A DNA stretch of 6,556 nt from ZC4RG17 sp035304485 (GTDB lineage: Bacteria > Actinomycetota > Acidimicrobiia > Spongiisociales > ZC4RG35): NCBI GenBank assembly GCA_035304485.1, contig DATGPZ010000029.1:1-6556 (forward strand). Reading direction: 5' to 3'. Under the pieces are notes generated by a model. The model was given only the letters and a program-made list of their open reading frames with translations, searched no databases and was not told where the DNA came from. Made by a program: the position numbers and the translations under genes. Shown one piece after another: positions 1 through 5,753 of the stretch (position 1 is the stretch's first letter; each line of letters begins with the position of its first letter).

Positions 1-1
1 C

Positions 2-151
2 TTTGCCTCGATCAGTGGCGGCGAGGAACACACCTGCGGGCTGGACACGACCGATGTCGCTTGGTGCTGGGGCTACAACGAATCCGGGCGGTTGGGTGAC
101 GGCACCATGACGCAACGCCTCACACCGGTCGAGGTGATCGGCTTCCCCTGA
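2..151 (+). CDS. RCC1-repeat protein, C-terminal fragment
   Basis: This is the 3' end of a gene that begins outside the window; 49 residues and a TGA stop are visible. The residues form one RCC1-type blade unit: a GGEEHTCGL segment, then AWCWGYNESGRLGDGT, then a TPVEV tail. This is the classic bacterial RCC1 pattern, in which a glycine pair, His-Thr-Cys and Trp-x-Trp-Gly-x-Asn are followed by Gly-x-Leu-Gly-Asp-Gly-Thr. Such repeats build a seven-bladed propeller, and in bacteria they are common in long secreted or surface proteins of mostly unknown binding function. The protein ends only a few residues after the repeat, so nothing follows the last blade. The paired cysteines in the repeat are compatible with an extracytoplasmic location. 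The fold is well supported; the ligand and total length cannot be seen. Confidence 0.88.
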   Translation, partial: FASISGGEEHTCGLDTTDVAWCWGYNESGRLGDGTMTQRLTPVEVIGFP

Positions 152-153
152 CC

Positions 154-174
154 GGCTCGTCCAACGGACGAGCC
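154..174 (+). terminator. Perfect hairpin just after the RCC1 gene stop
   Basis: GGCTCGTCC and GGACGAGCC form a perfect 9-bp stem around an AAC loop, starting 3 nt after the TGA. No T-tract follows, so it is not a textbook intrinsic terminator, but T-less hairpins after stops are common in GC-rich actinobacteria. It lies in the convergent gap with the VOC gene and reads as a hairpin on both strands, although for the VOC gene it would be about 110 nt beyond the stop. Confidence 0.65.
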
Positions 175-285
175 TGCGCGATCACGGAGACGCACCTCGG
201 TAAGCCGGAATGATGGATCGAACGTGTTCGCGGCATCGAGAAACCCGACGCGTCGTCTGCGCGGGTCCAGTGAGCTGCGAGCCGG

Positions 286-741
286 TCAGGAGGCGGCGGC
301 GAGCTCCTGGGCAAGGCCGACGAGGATCCCCTCGGGCCCCCGGATGTAGCAGAGGCGATAGACGTCTTCGTACTGCACGACATCGCCAACGACCGACGCA
401 CCAATGCCCTTGAGCCTGTCTAGCGTCTCATCGATATTGCTCACCGTGAACATCGCCCGGAGGTAGCCGAGAGAGTTCACCGGGGCCGTGCGATGGTCGC
501 TGACCACGGGAGGATCGAGGAACCGGGAGAGTTCGAGCCGGCTGTTGCCGTCGGGCGTGACCATCATCGCCACCTCCACCTGCTGATCACCGAGCCCGGT
601 GACACGACCTGCCCACTCCCCCTCCACCATCGCCCTTCCTTCGAGGGTCATCCCGAGTTCCTCGAAGAAAGCCACGACCTCGTCCAGCGATTCGACCACG
701 ATTCCCATGTTGTCCATGCGAAGAAGCTCGCTTTTCGTCAC
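286..741 (-). CDS. VOC-superfamily (glyoxalase/bleomycin-resistance fold) protein
   Basis: The protein has 151 residues, the usual size for a two-module VOC protein. Module one starts with MDNMGIVVESLDEVVAFFEE and runs to RLELSRF (about residue 74). Module two starts with YLRAMFTVSNIDETLDRL and ends in YIRGPEGILVGLAQ. The pattern of a beta strand, then helix ExxxxFF, then a PDGxxRLEL strand, then IDETxxRL is diagnostic of the fold. The GTG at 741 is chosen because GGGAG lies 5 nt upstream and conserved fold sequence begins right after it; the open frame upstream to 819 has no such support. By position, the usual metal-ligand sites appear to be Asn11, Glu70, Arg95 and Gly142, so only Glu70 is a normal ligand. 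A classical metal-dependent lyase or dioxygenase activity is therefore doubtful. Substrate unknown. It is divergent from the lipoprotein gene and convergent with the RCC1 gene. Confidence 0.9.
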   Translation of the reverse strand: MTKSELLRMDNMGIVVESLDEVVAFFEELGMTLEGRAMVEGEWAGRVTGLGDQQVEVAMMVTPDGNSRLELSRFLDPPVVSDHRTAPVNSLGYLRAMFTVSNIDETLDRLKGIGASVVGDVVQYEDVYRLCYIRGPEGILVGLAQELAAAS

Positions 742-746
742 CGATA

Positions 747-751
747 CTCCC
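747..751 (-). promoter_or_regulatory. Ribosome binding site deciding the GTG start of the VOC gene
   Basis: Read on the - strand, GGGAG sits 5 nt before GTG (741-739). No comparable site precedes the upstream in-frame ATG at 819, so this site fixes the start. Confidence 0.6.
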
Positions 752-770
752 GTCGTCGAGACTCCGACGG
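750..770. repeat. Imperfect inverted repeat in the divergent VOC/lipoprotein spacer
   Basis: CCGTCG (750-755) and CGACGG (765-770) are perfect inverted arms around TCGAGACTC, itself partly symmetric (GAG-A-CTC). The left arm overlaps the VOC ribosome binding site. An operator, or an RNA hairpin controlling VOC translation, is possible. Six-base arms also arise by chance in such GC-rich DNA, so this is tentative. Confidence 0.3.
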
Positions 771-876
771 TACCGCCGCAGCGAGCCCAAAGCTGTGCCA
801 TCACGCGTGGTACGGACACCGAAGATCTGCTCGCCCCCAGGGAACCGTCGGTCGAGTCGGCAACGTCGAATCCGAG

Positions 877-1737
877 ATGGGTGTTCGAACCATCGCCGTT
901 TCCCTGATCGCCGTGCTGATCGCCGGCTGCGAGGTTGGATCAGGGCGGTTCGGCACGTCGGATCCTGGTGCAGAAGTCGCCGCCAGGGAACGTCCACCCG
1001 ATCTGGTGGTGGTCGCCGGCGAGGACGAGCTGAGTCTCGACCCATACACCTACTGCTGGTCGTCGGACAACCAGGGTGTCTGTGCCGACGGCGAGCCACG
1101 GGATCCACTGCCGGCATTGACGGTCGATGGCAGTGAGTCCCTCGCCTTCCGATACCCACTCGACTGGAACCTCGAGGTACGCCTGTTTGCGGGTGGCATT
1201 TGCGACGGCGGGACCACCTTCGAGAACGTGCTGGCGCGGAGACCGCTGGACGAACTCGGCCCTGCCGGGACCTATCGAGTCGAGGTATTCGGGCGCGGCG
1301 CCGAAGGAGACGGCGCCTGGGCATTCGAGCTGACGAGCACCGAGGATCGGCCCCACCCATCTCAGTTCGTTCAGGTCTTCTGGCATCCCAGCGACCGAGC
1401 CCTCGATGAGGCTGCTCCGTTCGGGGTTCAGCTGGGGAACCTCACGACCAGACCGACCGACGCCTCAGCCGTTGCCAAGGTGACGTCGGCCGATCACGGG
1501 TCCACCGACCTCGAGCTTCGTAGGGACCCGGACGGCGGCTGCTGGGCGTCCACGGTCGGGTTCACAGGTCCGAACGATATGACCGCCCGAGTCCTCCAAC
1601 TCGGATCGGCGCCGTACGAGGTCACGATTGACTTCAGCATCGACGGCTCCCCGGTCACCAGCCCGACCTTCACCTGGCCCACCGACTTCCCCGCCAACAG
1701 CGACGAGTCCGGTCACAAGCCCCTGGACTCGAACTGA
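877..1737 (+). CDS. Uncharacterised secreted lipoprotein with CADG motif
   Basis: I do not recognise a named family. The 286-residue product starts with a lipoprotein signal: Arg4, a hydrophobic stretch, then the lipobox LIAGC with Cys18 as the predicted lipidated residue. It should be exported and anchored to the outer face of the membrane. After a polar linker, residues 41-153 form a first domain. It contains PYTYCWSSDNQGVCADG (Cys60, Cys69), a third cysteine in GGICDGG (Cys109) and a closing AGTYRVEVFGRG strand pattern typical of extracellular beta sandwiches. Residues 163-270 form a second beta-rich domain with Cys222 and a final YEVTIDFSIDG strand. The tail is polar. The frame stays open upstream to 493, but that stretch is antisense to the VOC gene; ATG 877 directly precedes the signal peptide. 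The SD is weak. Possible disulphides are Cys60-Cys69 and Cys109-Cys222 (inference). The lipoprotein call is strong; the function is unknown. Confidence 0.85.
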   Translation: MGVRTIAVSLIAVLIAGCEVGSGRFGTSDPGAEVAARERPPDLVVVAGEDELSLDPYTYCWSSDNQGVCADGEPRDPLPALTVDGSESLAFRYPLDWNLEVRLFAGGICDGGTTFENVLARRPLDELGPAGTYRVEVFGRGAEGDGAWAFELTSTEDRPHPSQFVQVFWHPSDRALDEAAPFGVQLGNLTTRPTDASAVAKVTSADHGSTDLELRRDPDGGCWASTVGFTGPNDMTARVLQLGSAPYEVTIDFSIDGSPVTSPTFTWPTDFPANSDESGHKPLDSN

Positions 1738-1744
1738 GACCCTC

Positions 1745-1761
1745 CTCAGCAACCTGCTGGG
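1745..1761. terminator. Small hairpin between convergent genes
   Basis: In the 31-bp gap between the lipoprotein and reductase-family stops, CAGCA and TGCTG form a 5-bp stem around ACC. One G-U pair and one C-G pair extend it to 7 bp. It has no T-tract on either strand, so it is only a candidate bidirectional terminator. Confidence 0.3.
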
Positions 1762-1768
1762 TTCAACG

Positions 1769-2389
1769 TCAGCGGTATTCGGCGTCCGCCTCCCGGAAGG
1801 TCGGAGGGCCGGCGGGCTCGCATACGAGATGGGTCAGCCCACGTGGGTGAGTCCGCGACTCGACGACTCTCAAGACGGTCGGGACCGCGCCCTCTTCGAA
1901 GACCCTCTTGCCGGTACCGAGCACCACCGGGTACTGCCACAGATACAGGCGATCGACTAGTCCGTGTTCCAGCAACGATTGGAGGAAGTCGAGGCTACCG
2001 AACATGTGGATGTGGTCGTGGCGGTCCTTCAACTCGGCGACGCTTTGGATGAGGTCCCCTGTTACGAGCTGAGTGCCGTCCCAGCCCAGAGGCTCACTCA
2101 GCGTCCGACTGGCCACGTACTTGGGGATCCGTCGGAACAGGCCGGTGAACGGAATCTCCTCGGGCGCGTGCGGCCAGTATTCGGCGAAGATCTCGTAGGT
2201 CTTGCGGCCGAGGAGCAGAGCATCCATGCTGCCCGTCTCCTCGAGAAGGACACCACCGGCCTCCGGCTCTTCGAGCGGCGCCTGCCAGCCGCCATACGGG
2301 AACCCGCCTTCACGATCCTCGTCGGGGCCGCCCGGTGATTGGGCCACACCGTCGAGTGTCATGAACTCGGTGACGAACAATCTGCCCAT
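1769..2389 (-). CDS. Dihydrofolate reductase / RibD C-terminal-domain family protein
   Basis: The product has 206 residues, normal for stand-alone members of this family. Family motifs run in order. The N-terminal strand LFVTEFMTLDGVAQSPGG (residues 4-21) is typical of these proteins. The nucleotide-binding-like segment DALLLGRKTYEIFAEYWP lies at residues 56-73, KYVASRTL at 90-97 and GDLIQSVAELK at 111-121. The highly conserved HMFGSLDFLQSLLEHGLVD and YPVVLGTGKRVFE blocks lie at about 128-165. The fold is that of an NAD(P)H-dependent reductase related to DHFR and to the RibD reductase domain of riboflavin synthesis. Most such stand-alone proteins have no proven substrate, and this one lacks the RibD deaminase half. 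ATG 2389 is fixed by GAGGAG 6 nt upstream; the open frame further upstream to 2632 is Arg/Ser-rich and unlike the family. It is convergent with the lipoprotein gene and appears monocistronic. Family assignment is firm; true DHFR activity is not implied. Confidence 0.92.
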   Translation of the reverse strand: MGRLFVTEFMTLDGVAQSPGGPDEDREGGFPYGGWQAPLEEPEAGGVLLEETGSMDALLLGRKTYEIFAEYWPHAPEEIPFTGLFRRIPKYVASRTLSEPLGWDGTQLVTGDLIQSVAELKDRHDHIHMFGSLDFLQSLLEHGLVDRLYLWQYPVVLGTGKRVFEEGAVPTVLRVVESRTHPRGLTHLVCEPAGPPTFREADAEYR

Positions 2390-2395
2390 GAACCT

Positions 2396-2401
2396 CTCCT
2401 C
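2396..2401 (-). promoter_or_regulatory. Ribosome binding site of the reductase-family gene
   Basis: On the - strand GAGGAG lies 6 nt before ATG 2389. This supports the start against the longer open frame that reaches 2632. Confidence 0.75.
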
Positions 2402-2403
2402 TG

Positions 2404-2423
2404 TCGATTCTCCCGAATATCGA
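2404..2423. repeat. Bulged inverted repeat just upstream of the reductase-family SD
   Basis: TCGATTC (2404-2410) can pair with GAA-TA-TCGA (2415-2423) with a two-base bulge. The outer arms TCGAT and ATCGA match perfectly. It lies 2 bp from the SD, where an operator or a leader hairpin could act. It is the AT-richest spot nearby, so a promoter -10 region is another reading. Confidence 0.25.
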
Positions 2424-2600
2424 CTGCGAGCGCGGCAGCGAATCATCGCGTTGTCTGTTTGTCGGCACCTCGCCGTGGACCTGCGTTCACCGTCGCGTCT
2501 CGACAGCCGGAGCTGGCTGCGCTCTCCCGCACCTCGCCTGACTCTTCCGAATGAGGAGCGCCCTCGTCTGACACCTGTCCTAAGGCTGACTCGCGGACTC

Positions 2601-2627
2601 GTGGATGTACCACTCGAGTGGCGCCAC
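2601..2627. repeat. Cluster of overlapping palindromes (alternating GTGG/CCAC half-sites)
   Basis: CCACTCGAGTGG (2610-2621) is a perfect 12-bp palindrome. It overlaps a second perfect palindrome, GTGGCGCCAC (2618-2627). A further GTGG at 2601-2604 is inverted relative to the CCAC at 2610-2613 across 5 bp. Four half-sites therefore alternate in 27 bp. The cluster lies 212 bp upstream of the reductase-family start and 104 bp past the esterase stop. It could be an operator for a dimeric regulator or a set of competing RNA hairpins. Confidence 0.5.
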
Positions 2628-2709
2628 AGCACTTGCGCTCAAATGCATCAGCAATCCACTAGGGAACCTCGTGTACCCCGACCCGTCGAACCCAGCGTCG
2701 GACTCGCCT

Positions 2710-2726
2710 GGTGCCTCGACCGCACC
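2710..2726 (-). terminator. Weak hairpin after the esterase stop
   Basis: On the transcribed (-) strand, GGTGC and GCACC form a 5-bp stem around a 7-nt loop, starting 4 nt after the esterase TGA. It is short and has no T-tract, so it is only a candidate end of the transporter-esterase operon. Confidence 0.25.
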
Positions 2727-2730
2727 TTTC

Positions 2731-3960
2731 TCAAGGGCGTCGCGCCAGGCAATCCCGGACGGCGATCGTCAGCTCGCGGGAACGAGCGTCGCCGTAGCCT
2801 CCCATCTGGTTGCTCAGATAGGCGAAGCCCACCCGGTGGGAGGCATCACCAAACGCGAGTTGGCCTCCCGCTCCGGCATGCCCGAAACTTCCCGGGCCCA
2901 ACATCGGGCAGGAGGGAGGCGAGTCGAGCTGGAATCCCGTGCCCCATCGAGTTCCATCGTCGGGCGCCCCGGTGAGCTGGGGACCTTCGGACTGGACCTC
3001 GACCGCGTCCTCGATCGTCTCGGGACGCAGAAGCGGGGAACCGTCGACCGAGGACACACACGCGGCGTAGAGGCGCGCCAGGGAGCAGGCGTTGCTGATT
3101 CCGTTGGCGCCGGGGACCTGAGCCGCCTGGATCTCGGGTGCGTTGAAGGTGACGTACCCGTCCTCGGCGGGAAAGGCGAACGCTCCCCCCATCGTCAAGC
3201 TCCGGTCCACGACCGGATTCGTCTCCCTCACCAACTCCGCCTGGCGGGCTGCTTCGGACTCCTCATCGGGAAGCGGCGGCTCCATCCACGCCACCGAGTT
3301 CCTCTCGGAGGCGGGAAGCCCGATCCATGTGCGCAAGCCGAGCCGATCGCCGAGCGCATGACGGAAGTACTCGCCGGGAAGCATCCCTGTGACTCGGTGG
3401 ATGATCTCACCGACGATCCAGCCGTAGGTGAAGGCGTGATACACGTGACCTTCTCCCGGCGGATGGTGAGGACGCTGCACCTCGATCGCCCGGATCACCG
3501 GCTCCCAGGCGAGGACCTCACCCAAGGTGAAGTCCGGATCCAGGCTGGCCAGCCCCGCCCGATGGCTCATCGCCATCCGAACCGTCACCCCACCCTTTCC
3601 GCTCTGGGCGAACTCCGGCCAGTAGTCAGCGACCGGGACATCGAGGGACAGGCGGCCTTCTTGGACCAACAGATAGGCGCAGACGGCCAGGATCCCCTTC
3701 GTGCACGAGAAGATCACCGCCGCGGTGTCGTGGTCCCATTGACTACCCGACCGGGAATCGGCCACACCGCCCCACAGGTCTACGACGGGAGAGCCGTCGA
3801 CGTAGACGGCACAGGCAGCCCCGAGGTCCTGGCGGCTCCGGAAGTTGTCGACGAACGTTTCGAGCACGGGCTCGAAACCCTCGACCACCGACCCGCGGAT
3901 GACCGTCCCGTCACTGAGCTCGACCCGGCGGGAATCCCGGTTCTCATGAGAGTGCAGCAT
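2731..3960 (-). CDS. Serine beta-lactamase-fold hydrolase / EstB-like esterase
   Basis: The product has 409 residues, a full-length member of the beta-lactamase-related (class C/penicillin-binding-protein-like) hydrolases. The catalytic SxxK is Ser85-Cys-Thr-Lys88, inside FSCTKGILA. The tyrosine motif is in YHAFTYGW (Tyr174 or Tyr179), and the third motif is His361-Ala-Gly363 in FGHAGAGGQ. Family landmarks VTVRMAMSHRAGL (125-137), VYHAFTYGWIVGEIIHRVTG (173-192) and FGHAGAGG closely resemble EstB-type esterases. There is no signal peptide, so it should act in the cytoplasm. Known relatives hydrolyse short-chain esters or amides and seldom act as true lactamases. ATG 3960 is fixed by AGGAGG 8 nt upstream, which lies in the 15-nt gap after the permease stop. 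It is the last gene of the transporter operon, so it may act on the imported compound (inference). It should not be read as antibiotic resistance. Confidence 0.92.
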   Translation of the reverse strand: MLHSHENRDSRRVELSDGTVIRGSVVEGFEPVLETFVDNFRSRQDLGAACAVYVDGSPVVDLWGGVADSRSGSQWDHDTAAVIFSCTKGILAVCAYLLVQEGRLSLDVPVADYWPEFAQSGKGGVTVRMAMSHRAGLASLDPDFTLGEVLAWEPVIRAIEVQRPHHPPGEGHVYHAFTYGWIVGEIIHRVTGMLPGEYFRHALGDRLGLRTWIGLPASERNSVAWMEPPLPDEESEAARQAELVRETNPVVDRSLTMGGAFAFPAEDGYVTFNAPEIQAAQVPGANGISNACSLARLYAACVSSVDGSPLLRPETIEDAVEVQSEGPQLTGAPDDGTRWGTGFQLDSPPSCPMLGPGSFGHAGAGGQLAFGDASHRVGFAYLSNQMGGYGDARSRELTIAVRDCLARRP

Positions 3961-3968
3961 CAGCCAGA

Positions 3969-3974
3969 CCTCCT
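3969..3974 (-). promoter_or_regulatory. Strong ribosome binding site of the esterase gene
   Basis: A full AGGAGG lies 8 nt before ATG 3960, inside the 15-nt gap after the permease stop at 3976. It is the strongest SD in the window, so the esterase can be translated well without coupling to the permease. Confidence 0.85.
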
Positions 3975-3975
3975 C

Positions 3976-4800
3976 TCAGCCCTTCACCGAGCCTTGGAGC
4001 AAGGCCGTCACGAGCTGCCTCTGAAGCACGACGAATATCAGGAATGTGGGGAGGAGGATCACGATCGTCCCCGCACACAGGAGCGGGATGTCGGTGGCGT
4101 AGTGCCCCTGGAATGCCCCGAGGGCTCCGGCCATGGTCCGTTGGGTAGGGTCCTCCACCAGGACCAACGCCAGAAGGAACTGATTCCAGGTCCATATCGA
4201 CAGCAAGATCGCAAGCGACGCGATCGGGGCTCGAGCCAGCGGGATGTGTATCCGCTGGAACAGATCCCACGTCGACGCCCCGTCGACCCGAGCGCTCTCG
4301 GTGATCTCGACCGGCATGTTGGCGAAGTGGGCTCGCATCCAGAAGACACCGAACGGCATGAAGAGGCCGATCAGCGGCAGGACGATGGCGAATCGAGTGT
4401 TGAGGATCCCGATCTCCCGGGCGAGGTAGTAGAGCGGGATCACGATCCCCTCGAACGGCAGGGTCAAGCCGAAGACGAAGAGAAGAAGTAGCCACCGGGC
4501 ACCGGGGATGCGAAGCAGGCCGATGGCAAAGCCGGCCATCGTCGACAGTGCGATCGAGACGGGAACGACCCCGAGCACGATCAGGCTGCTCGACACGACG
4601 AGCTGGCCCATCTCCGCCACACGAAACGCCTCCAAGAAGTTGCCCCACTGAGGCTCGGCGGGCCATTCGAACCCGCTCGGGAGGGACCCGGAGGGATGGA
4701 GTGCGGTGACGAAGATGCTGACGAAAGGCAGCACGGTGAAGATCATCAGGGCCAGCAGGAACAGGTGTCCCACGTATCTCTCGCTGCGGGTGGCGATCAC
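3976..4800 (-). CDS. CUT1 sugar ABC transporter permease (MalG-like)
   Basis: This 274-residue inner-membrane protein is the second permease subunit of a binding-protein-dependent importer. Six membrane segments are visible, at about residues 11-34, 67-93, 102-123, 136-158, 192-215 and 238-261. The loop before the fifth holds the EAA motif (EITESARVDGASTWDLF, residues 165-181, then IHIPLARAP), which docks on the ATPase. The hydrophobic LLSIWTWNQFLLALVLV stretch is typical of MalG-like subunits. The GTG at 4800 is chosen because it overlaps the TGA of the upstream permease as GTGA (4797-4800) and has GAGGA 6 nt upstream. The frame remains open to 5643 but is Arg-rich there and antisense-like. 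The four-base overlap implies translational coupling with its partner. Substrate is not predictable from the permease alone; sugars and glycosides are the usual cargo. Confidence 0.93.
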   Translation of the reverse strand: MIATRSERYVGHLFLLALMIFTVLPFVSIFVTALHPSGSLPSGFEWPAEPQWGNFLEAFRVAEMGQLVVSSSLIVLGVVPVSIALSTMAGFAIGLLRIPGARWLLLLFVFGLTLPFEGIVIPLYYLAREIGILNTRFAIVLPLIGLFMPFGVFWMRAHFANMPVEITESARVDGASTWDLFQRIHIPLARAPIASLAILLSIWTWNQFLLALVLVEDPTQRTMAGALGAFQGHYATDIPLLCAGTIVILLPTFLIFVVLQRQLVTALLQGSVKG

Positions 4801-5753
4801 GTCGAGTCCTCGCGGGTCAGCCGTTGAACGGGCAGGATCACGACGAGCACCAGGAGAACCAGCGCCACGGCCAGCGCGGAGGCGAGACCCACCCGTCGCT
4901 GGAGGAACGCCTCGATGTAGATCTTGATGCCCGGCACCGAGGTGGCCCGCCCGGGTCCGCCTCCGGTCGACACGTACACGATGTCGAAGGCGGCGAGAGC
5001 GGCGATGGCAGTGACGGTCAGGCAGACTCCGATCTCGTACTTGATGCCGGGAAGGGTCACCGCCCGCAGTTCTGCCCACCAGCCCGCCCCGTCGAGCCGG
5101 GCCGCTTCGTACAGCTCGGGGTTGATCTTCGCCATCCCGGTCTGCAATAGGACGGTGCAGAACCCCAGCAGCACCCAGATTCCGATCATCCCGACCGCGG
5201 GGAGAGCCGTCCCGAAGTCTCCGAGCCACGCCCGGGCGATACCTCCGAGCCCGATGGCCTCCAGCACCTGGTTCACGATTCCGGGCCGGGCGAGCAACCA
5301 ACCCCATATGATCCCGGACGCCACCAAGGGAATCACCTGCGGGAGGAAGATCACGGTCGTGGCGGTCGAGCCGAATCGTGAAGACGCGATCCGGTGGATG
5401 AGGCTGGCGGCAACCACCCCCAACGTGACCGGGATGACGCTGAAGAAGATCAGCAGCCGGAAGGAGTTGACGATGGGCCCGATGAGATCGGGATCCGTGA
5501 ACACCCGGGCGTAGTTGGCGAAGCCGACCCACTCCCCCGGCCCCACCCCGTCCCAGTCGTAGAACGAGTACTGGATCGTCAGGAAGAGAGGCTGGAGGAC
5601 GAACAGCCCGTACATGAGGAGAGCCGGCGCGACGAACAGCCACCCGGCCAGCCGAGAGCCGTCGAGCCGCCGACGCCGACCGACCCTCCGGCGGGGAAGG
5701 GTCGGTCGGTCGCTGCTAGCCAGATCCGTCGGCGGCGATGAGTCGGGTTTCAT
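4797..5753 (-). CDS. CUT1 sugar ABC transporter permease (MalF-like)
   Basis: This 318-residue inner-membrane protein is the first permease subunit of the importer. A hydrophilic, strongly basic N-terminus (RRRVGRRRR at about residues 21-29) precedes six membrane segments at about 35-60, 95-119, 131-154, 182-205, 240-262 and 288-309. WLFVAPALLMYGLFVLQPL at 38-56 is the characteristic first helix of this family. The ATPase-docking EAA loop is at about 213-235, with Glu216-Ala-Ala and Asp221-Gly222. The GGGPGRAT segment (264-271) before the last helices is also typical. ATG 5753 is the only plausible start before the first helix, but it lacks a well-spaced SD: the nearest, AGAGGA, is 14 nt away and half inside a hairpin. 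A strong inverted repeat lies within codons 15-26. It follows the binding-protein gene by 30 nt and overlaps the next permease by 4 nt. Confidence 0.93.
   Translation of the reverse strand: MKPDSSPPTDLASSDRPTLPRRRVGRRRRLDGSRLAGWLFVAPALLMYGLFVLQPLFLTIQYSFYDWDGVGPGEWVGFANYARVFTDPDLIGPIVNSFRLLIFFSVIPVTLGVVAASLIHRIASSRFGSTATTVIFLPQVIPLVASGIIWGWLLARPGIVNQVLEAIGLGGIARAWLGDFGTALPAVGMIGIWVLLGFCTVLLQTGMAKINPELYEAARLDGAGWWAELRAVTLPGIKYEIGVCLTVTAIAALAAFDIVYVSTGGGPGRATSVPGIKIYIEAFLQRRVGLASALAVALVLLVLVVILPVQRLTREDST
4807..4811 (-). promoter_or_regulatory. Ribosome binding site deciding the GTG start of the second permease
   Basis: GAGGA lies 6 nt before GTG 4800, inside the last codons of the upstream permease. 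Together with the GTGA overlap it fixes the start. Confidence 0.65.
5676..5709 (-). repeat. 11-bp perfect inverted repeat inside the 5' end of the MalF-like gene
   Basis: CCGACCGACCC (5676-5686) and GGGTCGGTCGG (5699-5709) are perfect inverted arms around 12 nt. Within the loop, TCC and GGA can add three more pairs past a one-base bulge, leaving a 5-nt loop. The mRNA hairpin would begin 44 nt after the first base of the ATG. It encodes part of the basic N-terminal tail, where sequence is little constrained. Confidence 0.7.

Larger units (their letters stand above)
2390..2730. other. 341-bp intergenic region without a convincing gene
   Basis: This gap lies between the end of the esterase gene and the start of the reductase-family gene, both on the - strand. 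It must hold the 3' end of the esterase operon and the promoter and leader of the next gene. I checked the open frames in both directions. The + strand frames continue antisense through neighbouring genes. The - strand frame upstream of 2389 is Arg-rich with no start signal. A 22-codon - strand frame ending at 2580 starts at an ATG without an SD. No tRNA cloverleaf, CRISPR or transposon end is visible. The recognisable contents are a weak hairpin at 2710-2726, a palindrome cluster at 2601-2627 and a bulged repeat at 2404-2423. Confidence 0.6.

Noticed and set aside
219..230. CGAACGTGTTCG, resembling an SOS (LexA) box
   Set aside because: The GAAC and GTTC half-sites are separated by 2 bp, not the 4 bp of the Gram-positive LexA box, and the site lies between convergent 3' ends, not at a promoter.
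493..876. N-terminal extension of the lipoprotein frame back to an ATG at 493
   Set aside because: This stretch is antisense to the VOC gene and would bury the signal peptide and lipobox in mid-protein.
587..1360. 257-codon - strand frame across the VOC and lipoprotein region
   Set aside because: The translation is extremely Arg-rich and overlaps the supported VOC gene (same strand, other frame) and lipoprotein gene (antisense).
2390..2632. Upstream extension of the reductase-family protein to an ATG at 2632
   Set aside because: The added residues are Arg/Ser-rich without family similarity, while ATG 2389 has a well-placed GAGGAG and starts at the conserved first strand.
2682..2693. Reverse strand GGGTTCGACGGG, resembling a tRNA T-arm
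   Set aside because: No anticodon arm, D-arm or acceptor stem can be built around it.
2731..3960. Reading the SxxK hydrolase as an antibiotic-resistance beta-lactamase
   Set aside because: It lacks a signal peptide, resembles EstB-type esterases in its landmark motifs and sits in a sugar-transporter operon. The fold alone does not imply resistance.
2605..4491. 628-codon open frame on the + strand
   Set aside because: It runs antisense through the esterase and the MalG-like permease, both of which show complete family motifs. The translation is low-complexity, rich in Arg, Asp, Gly, Pro and His, with no domain. Long antisense frames are expected opposite high-GC3 genes.
4801..5643. Upstream extension of the MalG-like permease frame giving a 555-residue protein
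   Set aside because: The extra part is an Arg/Pro-rich shadow of the MalF-like permease in another frame. GTG 4800 has an SD and a GTGA overlap.
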